In this document: positions 51,580-64,000 of the stretch, piece after piece
Layout of the letters: each line of letters begins with the position of its first letter
How positions within the stretch are numbered: the first letter of the stretch is position 1
Source: Palaemon carinicauda
Taxonomy: Eukaryota > Arthropoda > Malacostraca > Decapoda > Palaemonidae
Length of the DNA: 64,000 nucleotides
Assembly: GCF_036898095.1 (NCBI RefSeq)
Contig: NC_090761.1
Span: 44,780,486-44,844,485, forward strand
Direction: 5' to 3'
Translations under genes and position numbers: made by a program
The notes under the pieces: generated by a model
What the model saw: the letters and a program-made list of their open reading frames with translations, nothing else
What the model was told of the DNA's origin: nothing
Database searches by the model: none

Positions 51580-52181
51580 GCGGAGAAGCAAGTTTCCTTA
51601 AAAGGAATCAAGTTCTTACTCCCTCTTACCTTAGACCAGGAGCGCATGATTGTTATGGCTCATGAATATGATAATGATATTGACATTGAAGATGGAGGAG
51701 TGTAATTTATGCGCTTATTTATATTTTGTTGATATTTTCTTATTAACAATATTTCTCTTGGCTCTGCTGTTTTCTTGGGACGCAGGGAGTATCGTTTTTG
51801 GGGAAGGTTGTGGGATTCGATTTTTCGTATTCATGTATTGTAATATCTGACATTGCTATATACTTTTTGTCTTTATATCTAACTATGTATAATAATCTCT
51901 AATTTATGTCTGTCTACTGTGTACTATGTATAATATACCCACAATACTGTCTTATAGTGAATATTTTATAAATCATATTTTCCAATTGCTGGAATCGGAT
52001 TACTTGATTAAAATGATTGGTAAAAGATAGTCAAGATACAATAAATGAATCAGATCCTGAAATTGTAGAATTTTCGTCAAGAAATTTGATTGTACCGAGA
52101 TTTTCTTTTCATGTACATACTTTCATATTATCAGATCGAAATGAAATAACTACCAGCCGTTTATCTTTTAAGAATCCTCCC

Positions 52182-52260
<79 letters not shown>
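52182..52260 (+). repeat. (GA)n array
   Basis: About 39 uninterrupted GA units. Confidence 0.98.
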
Positions 52261-52261
<1 letters not shown>

Positions 52262-53856
52262 CATATTTGAAGCCTCATAAAGTGACTACATCTAACGGAA
52301 ACCAGTTGTGCCAGATGTATATTTCTGTACATAATTATTCGTCTGCTAGTCTCGTAGTTCCCCTTCTTTAGATTGTCATTGATAAAGGGTAACTTTCGTG
52401 TCGTGAATGAGTGGATCCAAAAATTACATTCGATATTTTTTTTTTATTTGGATTAGATGCAATATTTTCTGTGTACATATTTTCAGCTGTTAGTTATTTT
52501 TAAATCATATGGTGTAGTTATTAGGTTCATATAATCGATTTGGTTTTCTGTATTAGATAATTAAAGTATTTATGCCAGTTAGATCACTTTTTAGCTGTCC
52601 TGTTAATGTTTGAAGAAACGAGAGATTTAAGCTTCACTAGAGAGGGGAAGATTTCGTGAGACGAGTCTTTAAGTACCGCTCCTTTTTTTTCCTCCACCAT
52701 TCCCTAAATATGCCAACATTTGGGAAAGGGGGTTGGGTCCATCCTTACCCGTAGAGTTCATTAAGATCATTCCGTGTCTCTTTTAACGAGCAGAGCATTC
52801 ATTTACGAGGAAATGATTTACAAAGAACGCCACTTCAGGGTCTCCCGACAGGTACATCACACGAGCACGCTCACGTTACCAGGTTTATATCGGGACTGTA
52901 GGGTTAGGGTAGTTGAGGAGTTCGGTGACAAATTTTGTAGGTTACTTTTGACAGCTTTATTTTTTTATATAAATAATTTAGAGCCAGAATACTAATTTGT
53001 GGCAATAGCCCTTGTCTTATTTTAAGCAAGAGTATGTACACATTGAAAATAGTGTAATCATGTGTTTTATTCATTGATGTTGTATACCCGTTTCATTTTG
53101 AATGTAGTTCTATGTCAGTAAATGCAATTATTCGGCGCCTTTATACCATTTAATTAGATTAGGATAGCGTTAATGTCCATTGGTCCTTTGTCTCTACTTT
53201 GCATGTGTAGTATGCAACGATAATCGTATCCTATATTTTTCTTCCCTTTTAAACATTTTCTTGTTATATATTGCCATGATTCTATGCTTTTTTAGAATTG
53301 CAATTTAATTGTTAGTGTAAGAGTTTTTTTTTTTTTGGGGGGGGGGGATGGTATTCTTTTGAATCTACAAAGGTCAGCATAAATTTTAATCTTGATACCC
53401 GCGCATGGTTTGATCTCCCTCATAGTAGCCATTTAAGTTATGCAATAGAGGATTGCAAAAAAGCTGCTAAAATATTTAAAGTCCATTTGTAGTTCTACTC
53501 AAGTTACGAAGCCGCGAACTTGTCGTCCACGCTAATCCTTCGCCATTCCGCACACATGTTCATACAAAGAATGAAATGGATGGAATATTAGGATGAAGTT
53601 GATGTATTTATATGATTTGTTGCTATCAACTGTGATAGTTTTTTAAAGATCACTTTGATACACTGTAAATTGTTTCACAAACAGACACACACACACAAAC
53701 ACACACACACACACGAACCACGCTTTTAGATGCTGCAGGACAAAACGGGCAAGTTATCCTCCATCTCTTTCCAACTGAACAAGAATAGCAATGTAGCCAA
53801 TTAAACTGAATTGAAGAGATGTTGAACCAACGTGTTGCAAAGTACAGAAATGTGAG

Positions 53857-53874
53857 TGAGTGAGTGTGTGTGTG

Positions 53875-53953
<79 letters not shown>
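53857..53953 (+). repeat. (GAGT)n, (GT)n, (GA)n series
   Basis: Three GAGT units and six GT units lead into about 38 GA units. Confidence 0.96.
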
Positions 53954-53955
<2 letters not shown>

Positions 53956-55982
53956 TGATTTCTCAGTGTGTGTGGTTCTGAGTACGGAGGATAAGAGTGG
54001 TCTTAGAGATAACTATGAGTCATAAATGTCTGCAAAAGTTTTGAGCGTCGCCTCGTCTCATGACGAAGTAAGGAGGGGCACTTGCTCATACCCCACTCAT
54101 GCTTGAGGAAAGTGAGGTGAAGTAAAGTAGAAGGAAGGGGTTCAAACTGAAGAGACTTCAACCCTACAAGTGTTTCTTTAGAGGGGAAACATGGCATAGA
54201 CGAGCTCTTCGAAATTGATTTAAGGGTGCTAAAGTCAGATGCCAGGCAATTGTTACTTGTTAAACCCCTTGCAGATGAATCGCATATTTAAGTGAGTCAG
54301 TTGAGAGAGAGAGAAAGAAGGGAAGTTGTTTGCATCAAGACAATTTTGAATATTGTGATGATGTAATAGGAGTCTTAAGAGCTTGACTTTGAAATCTGTT
54401 CATTTTTAATCCGTCCTTAGCTTACTTAATTTTTAGTGTAACATGTTTCATGTATGTTTGTTTGTTTACTTTCTGTGTTTGACTGCGTTTTGCAAACATA
54501 AAGATGTAATTCATTAGAGCTCAGACATGAAGAACGGACCCAGTTATTTCCGGAAATGATGACGTTTATCATTTAGGAAGCTTTAACTTTCGACAGGTTT
54601 AAGCCTGAAGAGCTCACAATGTAATCGTCTTCAAATCGTACGAATTAGAATGTCAAGAAGGATTGATCGAGACACATAATCAGTGTGCCTCAGGATAGGG
54701 TCGCCCAGTCTGTGTTGCAGCTCGACCATGGACCATGAGAGACGTTACTGTTAAAAAACCGTTGCTCTGCGCGTTGGGTGTTGATCCTTTAAATTTGAAT
54801 TGCCTAACTCTTAGCTTAATGTCTTATCATTTGAATTATTAACTCGATGTACTTTCACATTTTACTTACCTCAAATGATTCTTTGAATTTGTTAATTTTT
54901 TTATTGGTTTGCCTATTCGATGGTTGAAAATAGGAAACTCATTTTGATATATTTTTTTAATGTTGACAGGATGTAGAGGTCTTTGCTCATTGCGTGGGTG
55001 TGAGGATTGGGGGTGAGATAATGAAGGGTTTTGTTGGGGGAAGGGGGATTTAACTTGCAGTCTGAAGTGACCGAATGGGGTTGGGAGGGGATATTCATAC
55101 CCTCGGGCGAAGGGAGTTTTAAATTTACCCAAGTTTTTTACAAGGGGAAGTGTGCTTATAAAGGGCAGGCAGATGATGGCCTAAGGCATACAGGAAACGG
55201 CTGAGGGCATCTGAAGAGAACGGTGAGAAAAAGCTATTGAAAAAGGAAGTGAAATGGCGAATAATGATTGGAGTGGGGGGGCGGGGGTTGGATAGCGGAC
55301 TCAGATTTGAAAATTGACTTGAGCATTTGTGAAAGTTCAATAGTTTTTGTGATTCCGATTCATTTAATTTCACATCATTTATTCTTACTAGATACATAAT
55401 TGAACTTAGGTGGCTGTAAGTTAACATGATATAAAACTGAAACAATGGTTCAAGTACAGACGAAAGAATTACTTGTGACCTATTGGTTCTCGAAAGTGAC
55501 CGTTAAAGGTGAAGTTGTGTGGGAGGCGTTCGGGGGTTTCTTACCCTGCACCCGGGTAAAAGCGGCCGTTGCAACTTGAAACAAAATGGTTTGAAAGTGT
55601 TCTTGTCAAAGAACATCCAAACCCAGACTCGTAATTGCATGTTGCTCTGCCATGGCCATTGTTGGCATCCCCTTTTCTAGTGAGTGTCTATGGCAATTTG
55701 GGAAATTCCGTAGATGTTTCTTTGTTGATGGAATTACTATGTTTATCTCTTCTGAAATCCTTCGACGTTCCATGTTCTTATGCAGATGTATAGACAAGAT
55801 ATCCCCACGAGCGTAATTACATGGCATTAATGAACTTCTATTGTACCCTTGTAATTTGACGACTTAACATAAACGTATATTCATCTTAATTTGGTAAACA
55901 TCAAGCATGATGATTTTAGAAGTTAAAACCTCTACACCTAATAAATATTGATTTTACCTGAAAGTTTCTCCTTTTATTAATA

Positions 55983-55985
<3 letters not shown>

Positions 55986-56054
<69 letters not shown>
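55986..56054 (+). repeat. (CT)n array
   Basis: About 34 CT units, ending about 90 bp upstream of the candidate recursive splice site. Confidence 0.98.
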
Positions 56055-56057
<3 letters not shown>

Positions 56058-56120
56058 GAATGTAGACTGAAATATCCCTTGAGAAACTTAGCTTGTTAAG
56101 TACTTTGATTTCAAATTGAT

Positions 56121-56190
56121 TTATGTTATTTTTCTTTCCTTTAGGTAAGTCGTGTCTGGTTACCTCCAAGTGCACTTATGTCTAGTAAGT
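56121..56190 (+). promoter_or_regulatory. Candidate recursive splice site with second donor 40 nt downstream
   Basis: A tract of T and C ends TTTCCTTTAG and is fused directly to GTAAGTCG, junction 56144/56145. A second donor-like TCTA|GTAAGT begins at 56185. This is the arrangement described for ratchet points in long animal introns: pyrimidine tract, YAG, then an immediate GTAAGT. It lies 26.5 kb into the intron after the spectrin exon, and a (CT)n array ends about 90 bp upstream. Use of the site is inferred. Confidence 0.4.
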
Positions 56191-57960
56191 ACGGTAAATT
56201 TGTTTTGCGATTAGCGAGAAAACTGATACTTTTAATATTTTTGTATCGGTACACATTCTATTCTGAAGGGAATATTAAAATATGGTGGATTCCGGCCTGT
56301 GTTGGCGTTGTTTGTATTGAAAAAGCAGATGCTGCTGATAAATGACCCATAAATTTACTACAACACGTCATTGACTCCCCGCCAAGGGTTTAGTACCCGC
56401 AATGACGCATTTTATAGTAAGAAAATGACAGACTATATGTAGTCATGAATCAGAGTAATAATTAAAAGAAACCAAACAAATGGTTTCTCCATGGGAATCA
56501 TTATAGAAAAATAGGACTGAAGTAATTTTAGCAAGTTAGTGTATTAGCCATACGAGATCGGCCCATGGTTTATTAATGTGCACACCCCGAGAAAGATTCC
56601 CAACTATAATGAGTGATACTATTTTAGCCATACGACATATATTTTATTTTATGTGTGTGTGTGTGTGTGTGTAAATTGTTGAGGTTTTAAAGTCAAAAAT
56701 TTATATTTTGATCAGAAAAGTTTGTCTGACATATCGGAATCAGAGATTTTCTCTGCAAATAAGATTTTAACATTTTTTAGTTGAGCATAGGTTTAATAGA
56801 TGAAATTTAAATTGCTCTTAGAATTTTATTTATATTTTTATATCGTAGAATAGTATATATTCCCCCAGATATTGATCGTGCCAACTCGGGACGAGTAAAT
56901 TCAGACTCATTGAGATGGTTAAATCTCCTTTCTTGTAATAATAACACATCTCCCGGTCACCGCCATTATTACTTGTAAGGGGGAGAGAGTATTTTTATTT
57001 ATTTAGTATTCAGCGAAAATTTCGTCACCGAACCATTAATCTTTAGGAAAACGACTTTAATGCTATGGCATTTCCCTTTAAATGCTCGGTCATGTCGACT
57101 AACGAACCCTTGGCACTGAAGCGAGATGTATGGAGGCCTCTAGAAAGTTGACGTAGAAAACTCTTAGGCGATTGCAAAATCTACCCGTACGCAGGAAGGC
57201 GAAGATTGTTTAGCACTGAGAATGAGTGAATGATTCAAATCCTATATAACACATTTATGCACGTTTGTCCTATAATCCCCAAGACCCATCTTTTTCAAAT
57301 TAATATTAGGTCTAGATTGTACCTCTTATAGTTTTAATCATATAAATTGCAGCCAGATTTTATATAAATTGGAGTCAGATTCGCATTAATGATGAAAAGC
57401 ATTCCCTGTTTTTATCGAAGATGTTACAAAAGCGTGAAACCATCATTTAATTCTAAATTTCATTGCTGATATTTTTACATTCCTTACAATACTTGTTATT
57501 TGCACCTAGTCGAAAGTATGATCCCATTGTCTATTACATAGCTACATGAATGTAATTTCCTGTTATAGTGAGAAATTAAAAAAGAAATACATAAACACGC
57601 TGATCATGGCTTAATTGGCAACTGTTCTTCCGGAGATAATGAAGTCTCGTTTCGCAAGGATCATACCGTGACTAGTTAGTGGGGTTTAGCGAATACACAA
57701 CAGATGTTAAGAAATATGGATTATAATTATGATAAAAGAGAATTGGTGTCATTATCTGCAGTTAGTAGGGTCACTGAAGATTCCTTTAGAAGTGGCGACA
57801 CTAACTTTTCCATTGTAGAGACTTGAGACAGAAACGGGAATCTTTTTATGCTAGTTTAGTCGTGCCCCTTCATTGGGTAACTTTCTATTGACGGGCGCTG
57901 GGGAAAAAACTTCATTTCCGCTACCGGCGACTTCCCATTAGATTCCCTTACATCCCTTGC
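56191..57960. other. Plain intronic DNA
   Basis: Only a short (GT)n at 56653-56673. No gene is recognised. Confidence 0.6.
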
Positions 57961-57965
57961 AGCCA

Positions 57966-57966
57966 T

Positions 57967-58032
<66 letters not shown>
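57966..58032 (+). repeat. (CT)n array
   Basis: About 32 CT units with one TCC interruption. It is the last long array in the window. Confidence 0.97.
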
Positions 58033-58034
<2 letters not shown>

Positions 58035-61000
58035 TTGTTTTTGCCGTAATAACGGTAATTCTAGGGATTTGGACAACTAATTTGCTTTGTTTAAAGTATT
58101 TTTAACATTTGACGAAAACCCAAATTGCAAATGAGAAATGAGACTATATTTAAAGGTTTTTTTAAAGACTGGGAATGCATTTAATGCCATTGTTTATCCT
58201 TTTCTTTAATCTGAAGAAATTTAATGATCCTACCCGATGACATTGCTTCAATTTGTTATAATGGATACGAAAATTTGGCACGTCGGATCGTGCACAGGAA
58301 CCTTTTGATCGCAAAAGTTGTCAGGAATCTATCATTACTCCGAGGGTAACGACTTGGGGCAGCCAAGCTAGCCCAGAACTGCCGCAGGCCAACTTCTCCT
58401 CCCGATACCATGCCGACGCCCCCGTGTGTTTGCTCAAGCTTGACGGCCAGACACGGGCCGAGCCATTTTTCCCTGCACAGTGAATGCCTTTCACCTAGAG
58501 CATTATTCTTGTCCTTGAAGCGTCGGCTTTTAGTACTGCTTGCTAAGAACATTTCTTCTGCAATGTTTCTAAAATATGTTTGGTAGTTGGTTTTTGACAC
58601 ATACAATATCAAAGATTAACATTATACCAACGAACAGTATTCCACTATTAGTATTAAATTATCATAAGTTTCTTCATTAGTAAGGTGTTCTTTGATTGGT
58701 TTCTGAACCTCTTAATTTCAGTGATTTAGTTATTTGAGCAGTGTAGCCTCTGTTGTTCAGTGTACTTTTAGAGAAGTGATCCGGTGTTTACATGAAGATT
58801 AGTGACATACGATTCCTCCTATAAATTGGTTGAATACTTTTAATAAAAAAATGGGTCGTCACAGCAACAAAGGTCATGACACGTAAATCCTGAAATATGT
58901 TGAAGATTGGTTAAAGAAAGATTATTGACGATGTATAATTTTTTGGCAATTAAATTGTCTAGGTTTTCTGTGTATCAATTTCATGCTAATTTATTCCATA
59001 TTTCCTCTACTCTCTAGCTGTTGAAATCTTTAAATCTAGGAATAACTGTTATTCCAGTCAGGTCTGATTTTTACTTCACCATTTATGAATTATATAGAAA
59101 TTACATGAAGTTGAAAAACAAATAAGTAAACGATTATTTGATAATGAAAGGTATCATTTTAACATATCAACTTCTTGAAATACACAATAAAAAGAAAAAA
59201 TACTCTGCTCCCCATGGTTCATAACTCATACTTAAATTTTCAAATTATTATCAAAAGAAATCCGATATATAACCAAACTTTCAGTAATTTAGGTGTGTAG
59301 GCAACGCTTTTGTAAGTTGTGGCAATCGTTGTTCTCTTTTCTGGTTATAAAACAAATTGTAATGTTTGCAATACTGTTTGTGTTAGAATTTCATGGTTTG
59401 ATCTCGAAGATGGATTATATATATCCAATTTTTGGCCTTATTTCTTGATATTCAGTTTTAAGTGCGACAATGTTACGATTTTTAGAACACGAGTTTAAAA
59501 TTAGTTCGTTGTAAAGTAGAACAATTATTCTAACTCTATAATTAATTTATCTATCGCTTGTACATTGTTTCTGTTTATCCTTAATAATATTTTAGTTCAA
59601 AGTTTCGCCTTTCTTATTTTGAAGGAACTTTTGTAATTAAGGCACCCATCTGTTGCTGACCGAGAAGCCTTGCCAATGACCCCGACAGGGGTCAAGGGGA
59701 ACAGCTTGTATTATGAGGCACATTCTGCCCTTGTCGGGGATTGCTCAGCCAGGATCAGAAACGAGTTTTGGGCGGCATTTTCTTTCACAAATTCTCAATT
59801 ATCTTCAGTTTCGGTTTGTTTTAATATAAGCATAAGTTTTCTATATCGCTACTAGCATGGAAGCCGTAGTTGTTCGAAAGACCATTAGTAATCATACGTG
59901 GAGTTAGCTCAACACGAGATTGGAATTTAAAGATTTATAGCATTAGTAATCGGTAGGGATTAGAAGAGATTGTACTGACGTGACAAGAATTATAGTAGCG
60001 TAACTGATCCAAGCTTAGTTTGTATTGTGTACACAATCCTACTGTCATAATATTATTCCCGGGAGTCTATCGCTATTCTTGAAATTGTAATCTTAGTGTT
60101 CGTGCTGTTTTGATCACCTTCGGTAACCTGTTGTGGCTAAGTCGAGGGAGGTCTTTTTCATGATCCGATATGATGTGCTTATGCTGTGTTTAAACTCCGC
60201 TGTTTGTTCATGTGTATAAACTAATTTTAATCAAAAACATTTACCAATTTCTTTAATCATATACTTTATTTTTTTTTTTTTATTTCTTCCATGCTGCTTA
60301 TCATCAATACGTGTAATGCAGCTTTCAAAAGCATGAAAATTCTATTGAAATACATTAAAGTGTAGTTTGTTTTAGGCCTTTAATTTGATTGCAAGTATGA
60401 TGGATGTGGTGCTGGAATCTAGTCTACTTAGTTGGAAGAAATTGTATTAATTCGAGAGGGATAAGTTAGTTTGTTTTTAACCCATAGAAAAGATATTGAC
60501 AGTGAAAATAGGAAATATTTTCTGTAGTGATGATCCGTCATAGATGTTTGTTTTGGACATACATTTAGGAACAGCCTTGTTGGAATCATAGGGGATATAT
60601 TGATGGTGTTATAAGTTTTCATAAATAAGAATATAAGTTTGAAGAGTTTTTCCCCCTTTTCCGTGTGTGTGTGTGTGTGTGTGAAAGAAAGCGATAGGCT
60701 TATGTACTCGGAAGAGCGATGGCAGCACGTGTAGTACAGGGGTATGTCTGTCACAGCTGTGTGGTCATTTTTCAGTGACGTTGTCACTTACTTTTTATGA
60801 ATTAATGATCTGGCTTGTAGTCTGTTAACATCTGTAAAGTTCTTATTATATTTTCTTTCATACACTGTTATTTATGTTTAAAAACATTTGGAGGTCGCTC
60901 TTAGTAACCATAACAAATTATATTGCTGACACCTAAAGAGTCGAGTTGGGAAGCGCTCCTTTTTTGTTAGTTGGTTTGCCAGCCCTTGAAATGGTCGCAT

Positions 61001-64000
61001 TGAACGCAACCCCTTCAATATACACCCGCTTCTGTACGTACAAGTCTCATCTGAATGGACGCTGTACAGCTTTGATTCTTGCGTAAATTTTCTGCATATT
61101 GGTAAACCAATTACTCTTCGCACGAGGACGATAGATATAGTAATTTATATTAATTAATTGGCTGTAGTATTGGGATATTCAAAGCTCTGTTTATGGTAGA
61201 TCTGTCTGTAGATGCGAAGGTTGACAATGTTTCGTATTGAAAGTAATTTCTATTTAGAATTCACTTGCTAATTGGCCAAATACTAATGAATGCGTTATAT
61301 GTTAGGGCGGATGTATCATTCTACTAGCCGATCAAGTTTGTTAGAAGTGGAGAGATTGGAACACGATGAGTAGGCAGATGTCACAGTTTATTTAGATGAT
61401 TGGCATAGCAGTTCGGTCCCTTTGATTCTTCCTATCTTTCTTTCGTAATCGTCTGCTATGTATTTCAAACCATTTTTTTCCTGGATTTTTAATCGTTCCT
61501 TAGAAAAGCAGTGTAATCTTCATTATCTTTTGATTCCCTTCATTTTACCGACCTTTTAGTAGTAAATCTTTTCCTTTTCTTGGGTGCACTATCCTTGAAA
61601 ATACTTGTATACCGCTGAAAGGCTTCTTGTAACTAATATTGCATTAGAAGTCTGGATTTTCCCCAGGTGTCAAGTTTAGTGAAACGGGAAGATTATGGGT
61701 TGGTAGGATACCTTCTGTACCAAAGGACACCTTACAACTATCGAAGAGAGGAGAGCAGATGGTATCGAAAACGAAAAGAATCAGTTTGAACGATTTACGC
61801 TCTTCGGGGCTTCGGGGGTGACCTTATCTTGATTGATGACAGGTCTTTTCATTTCTTAGGACTCAATATTTTTTATTCTCATTTAAAACTAAACATATTT
61901 TCTCCAGTTCATATTGTGATCATATTATTTTTCGGTGTAAACGTTTTTATGGTGGTCCTTTATGTGTGTATAGATAACGCCCAATTATTCTTATTCAATT
62001 CAAAAAATCTTTATCCAATTAGGCTTCAAGAGGTCAAACGATGCTCTCGATATTCATAATTTTTTTAGTCTCTCTTTCTCTGATGATTAATTATTCTCTG
62101 TAAAATTTAATATATCTTTTAATACTCTGCCTTGATGTTTTGAGCGCTAGATTTCCCATGTAGGTGTTTTTGTCTATTAGTCGTTGTAAACTTCACCGGA
62201 CTTCAATGTTCAACTCTTACCACTTAATCTCTGCTCACTTTAGTAAACGTCATGTACGGAACGACAAGGGGGTTGTCTTGAATGGGACAAGGAATGAGCG
62301 AAGGAGAAGAGAGTTTAGTGGATTAAAATATATTGACTGATTTTTATATGATTTTCAAATTAGGTTGATGGAACTTGCTTTCTATGGGTTTTCGTAAAAT
62401 TCTCGTTTGCTTTAATATTTTAACGAACAAGCTCAAGAAAAACATCGGTCTTTCACAATCTTAGAATTTTGTTTTGTGCTATTGGAATACAGTCTGTCAT
62501 TTTGGAAAGAATTATACATTTTCAGTCTTCCATAACTTTCATATTAATGTCTTCGTACTCAACCTGTTAGCAGTTTGAGCACGTTTTTGTATAATTTTCA
62601 CTTGAAAAAATCTTTCATCTGTGGTTAAAGTCAAGAAAAAAATATGAAGAAAATACTATGAATTCCTTCTGACTAACGTTTATCTTCTCAATATGCATGC
62701 CTAGTGGTGGGATCTTAATTGGAAATTCTTTCTTTGTACAGCTGGAGATTATGTAAGAAATATAAGCCCTAGGAATATTTTAAGTGGTAGATTAAACTTC
62801 GTAAAACATTGGTTAAATATTTATCTTTAATTGTCATCATTGTTCAGCCAGTGGAATGGGAGATAAAACCAGGTGTGGGGTTAAGTGAAGGCTATCTTTT
62901 ATCTTGGACAAATTTCAAGCCCTTTATTCACATCGGTCTGAAACGTCTATAGGTGTTTTATTGTGCGATGTCACTAAAGTTGAATTATTATTTATGTATT
63001 GAGGTTGTGCTAATCCTACTGTTGCGCATTCATAAATAGCAGAGTAGCATTTTTATGATTGTTCATGAGTACTTTAGTGATGAAAGAGCGAGCTATACCA
63101 ATTCTAATAATCTGAATGTCATGATTATAGATCTCCATCTTGAGCTGTACAGAATTAATTTCCTGTCAAGTCCTCCATAATTGGAAAGGATTGTCGTATA
63201 ATGTTGTTATTATTTAGTACATATAAGAAACTACACTTTATAATGTAGTTTATCGTTATATGATATAATATGTAGTATTGATGAAACAAATAAATTCTTA
63301 TACCCATTCTATAAGCGAAGAGGAGTAACATTGTTAAAACCGGACAGTAAGTGAAAGTAATGGTCGTACCCTTTGCCCATATTAGTCAAGTTGATGTGCT
63401 ATTTGTATAATTTATTGACCTTTTTACGAGGTGAAGGCCGAAGCGATTTAACGATAGATTCTTCAGGGATTACGCTAACCTTTACATGGAACTGTATTTG
63501 GTACTAAAGAGAGAACTTTACACACAAAAGAGACTGTCTCTTTATTGTGTTTGTGTTTCAGATCTCTCGACCTAACCTTTATTTATGTAAACCTAATTTG
63601 GTTATGCGATACACTAGGCAGCTGGGAATTCAATTTAGAAAGAATCTTGGGGACTCAGAATGACCGCATGTAAATCATTCTTTATGCTCTTTATTAAGAG
63701 GTAGATCCTCCATACATCAAACTTCAGATTACGTACATTTACAGCTTTGCATTTTTTTCTTTCTTTCCCGTCAGTTTTTTTTCTCATTCTTGGGCTGTTA
63801 TGATGTTTGAAAGGTAAACATTGCCTAGAGGACTTGGGTTTTTTATCAACAGGTGGTTGAAACAGTATCACTAGCCCTCACCGTGCCATATCTTGTCATA
63901 GCAGTGGCTGGAGTCAAAATGTTGACGATGTATTTGAATTTGGATGGAAGTGTCATAGCAAAGATTGGGGTGGCTCTCTTAAGATTTGTTCTTGAACATG
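58033..64000. other. Array-free AT-rich DNA to window end
   Basis: Six kilobases with no long dinucleotide array, unlike the rest of the window. A GC-richer patch at 58330-58520 is open on both strands (118 codons on minus) but unrecognised. At the end, TTTTTTATCAACAG is followed at 63853 by 49 open codons running off the edge; the hydrophobic product does not look like a spectrin repeat, so I do not call it an exon. Confidence 0.5.

Noticed and set aside
56145..56342. Coding exon starting at the 56144 acceptor (66 open codons)
   Set aside because: The product is not spectrin-like and the immediate GTAAGT after the AG fits a ratchet site better.
63853..64000. Possible next exon after CAACAG at the window end
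   Set aside because: The frame is open and phase would fit, but the hydrophobic product does not resemble a spectrin repeat and the window ends before any donor.

Overview
This window is animal genomic DNA that is almost entirely non-coding. It is AT-rich and carries about forty long simple arrays of (AT)n, (CT)n/(GA)n and (GT)n. It also carries three copies of a tRNA-like SINE, two decayed non-LTR retrotransposon 3' ends, and a dispersed repeat with a core reading CTACAACCCTAGTTGG. That mix, with very dense dinucleotide arrays in a large intron, suggests a decapod crustacean, probably a palaemonid-type shrimp or prawn. The taxon is inferred from repeat style, not proven.

The one well-supported protein-coding feature is an internal exon on the + strand at 29185-29601. 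It has a good 3' splice site, a near-perfect 5' splice site (AAG|GTAAGT), 139 codons and phase 0 at both ends. It encodes two pieces of a spectrin-like repeat separated by a Ser/Thr/Asn-rich, probably disordered stretch. The flanking pieces resemble a membrane-proximal repeat of nesprin/klarsicht (LINC complex) proteins. If so, the rest of the window is introns of that one large gene: up to 29 kb upstream and more than 34 kb downstream of the exon.

Layout: 1-11 kb is intron or upstream DNA with microsatellites, a repeat copy at 5.8 kb and a LINE remnant at 7.4-7.8 kb. At 11.27-11.78 kb a GC-rich patch ends in a good donor and could be a promoter with a 5' UTR exon. 12-20 kb holds a SINE, a dispersed element with paired 3' hairpins, a 38-bp minisatellite next to a long inverted repeat, and a second LINE remnant. 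20-29 kb is array-rich intron. After the exon come 30-45 kb (arrays, second SINE, duplicated array modules, two minisatellites), 45-56 kb (third SINE, an unexplained low-AT island at 50.7-51.0 kb) and 56-64 kb (few arrays, plain AT-rich DNA).

The most interesting untested signals are sites fused as pyrimidine tract-YAG|GTAAG, the form of recursive splice (ratchet) sites, at 11057, 27286, 43944 and especially 56144. The last is followed 40 nt later by a second GTAAGT donor. Others are the 17.7 kb foldback and a consistent polarity of the compound CT/AT arrays. I saw no CRISPR array, no complete transposon, no rRNA and no intact tRNA gene.
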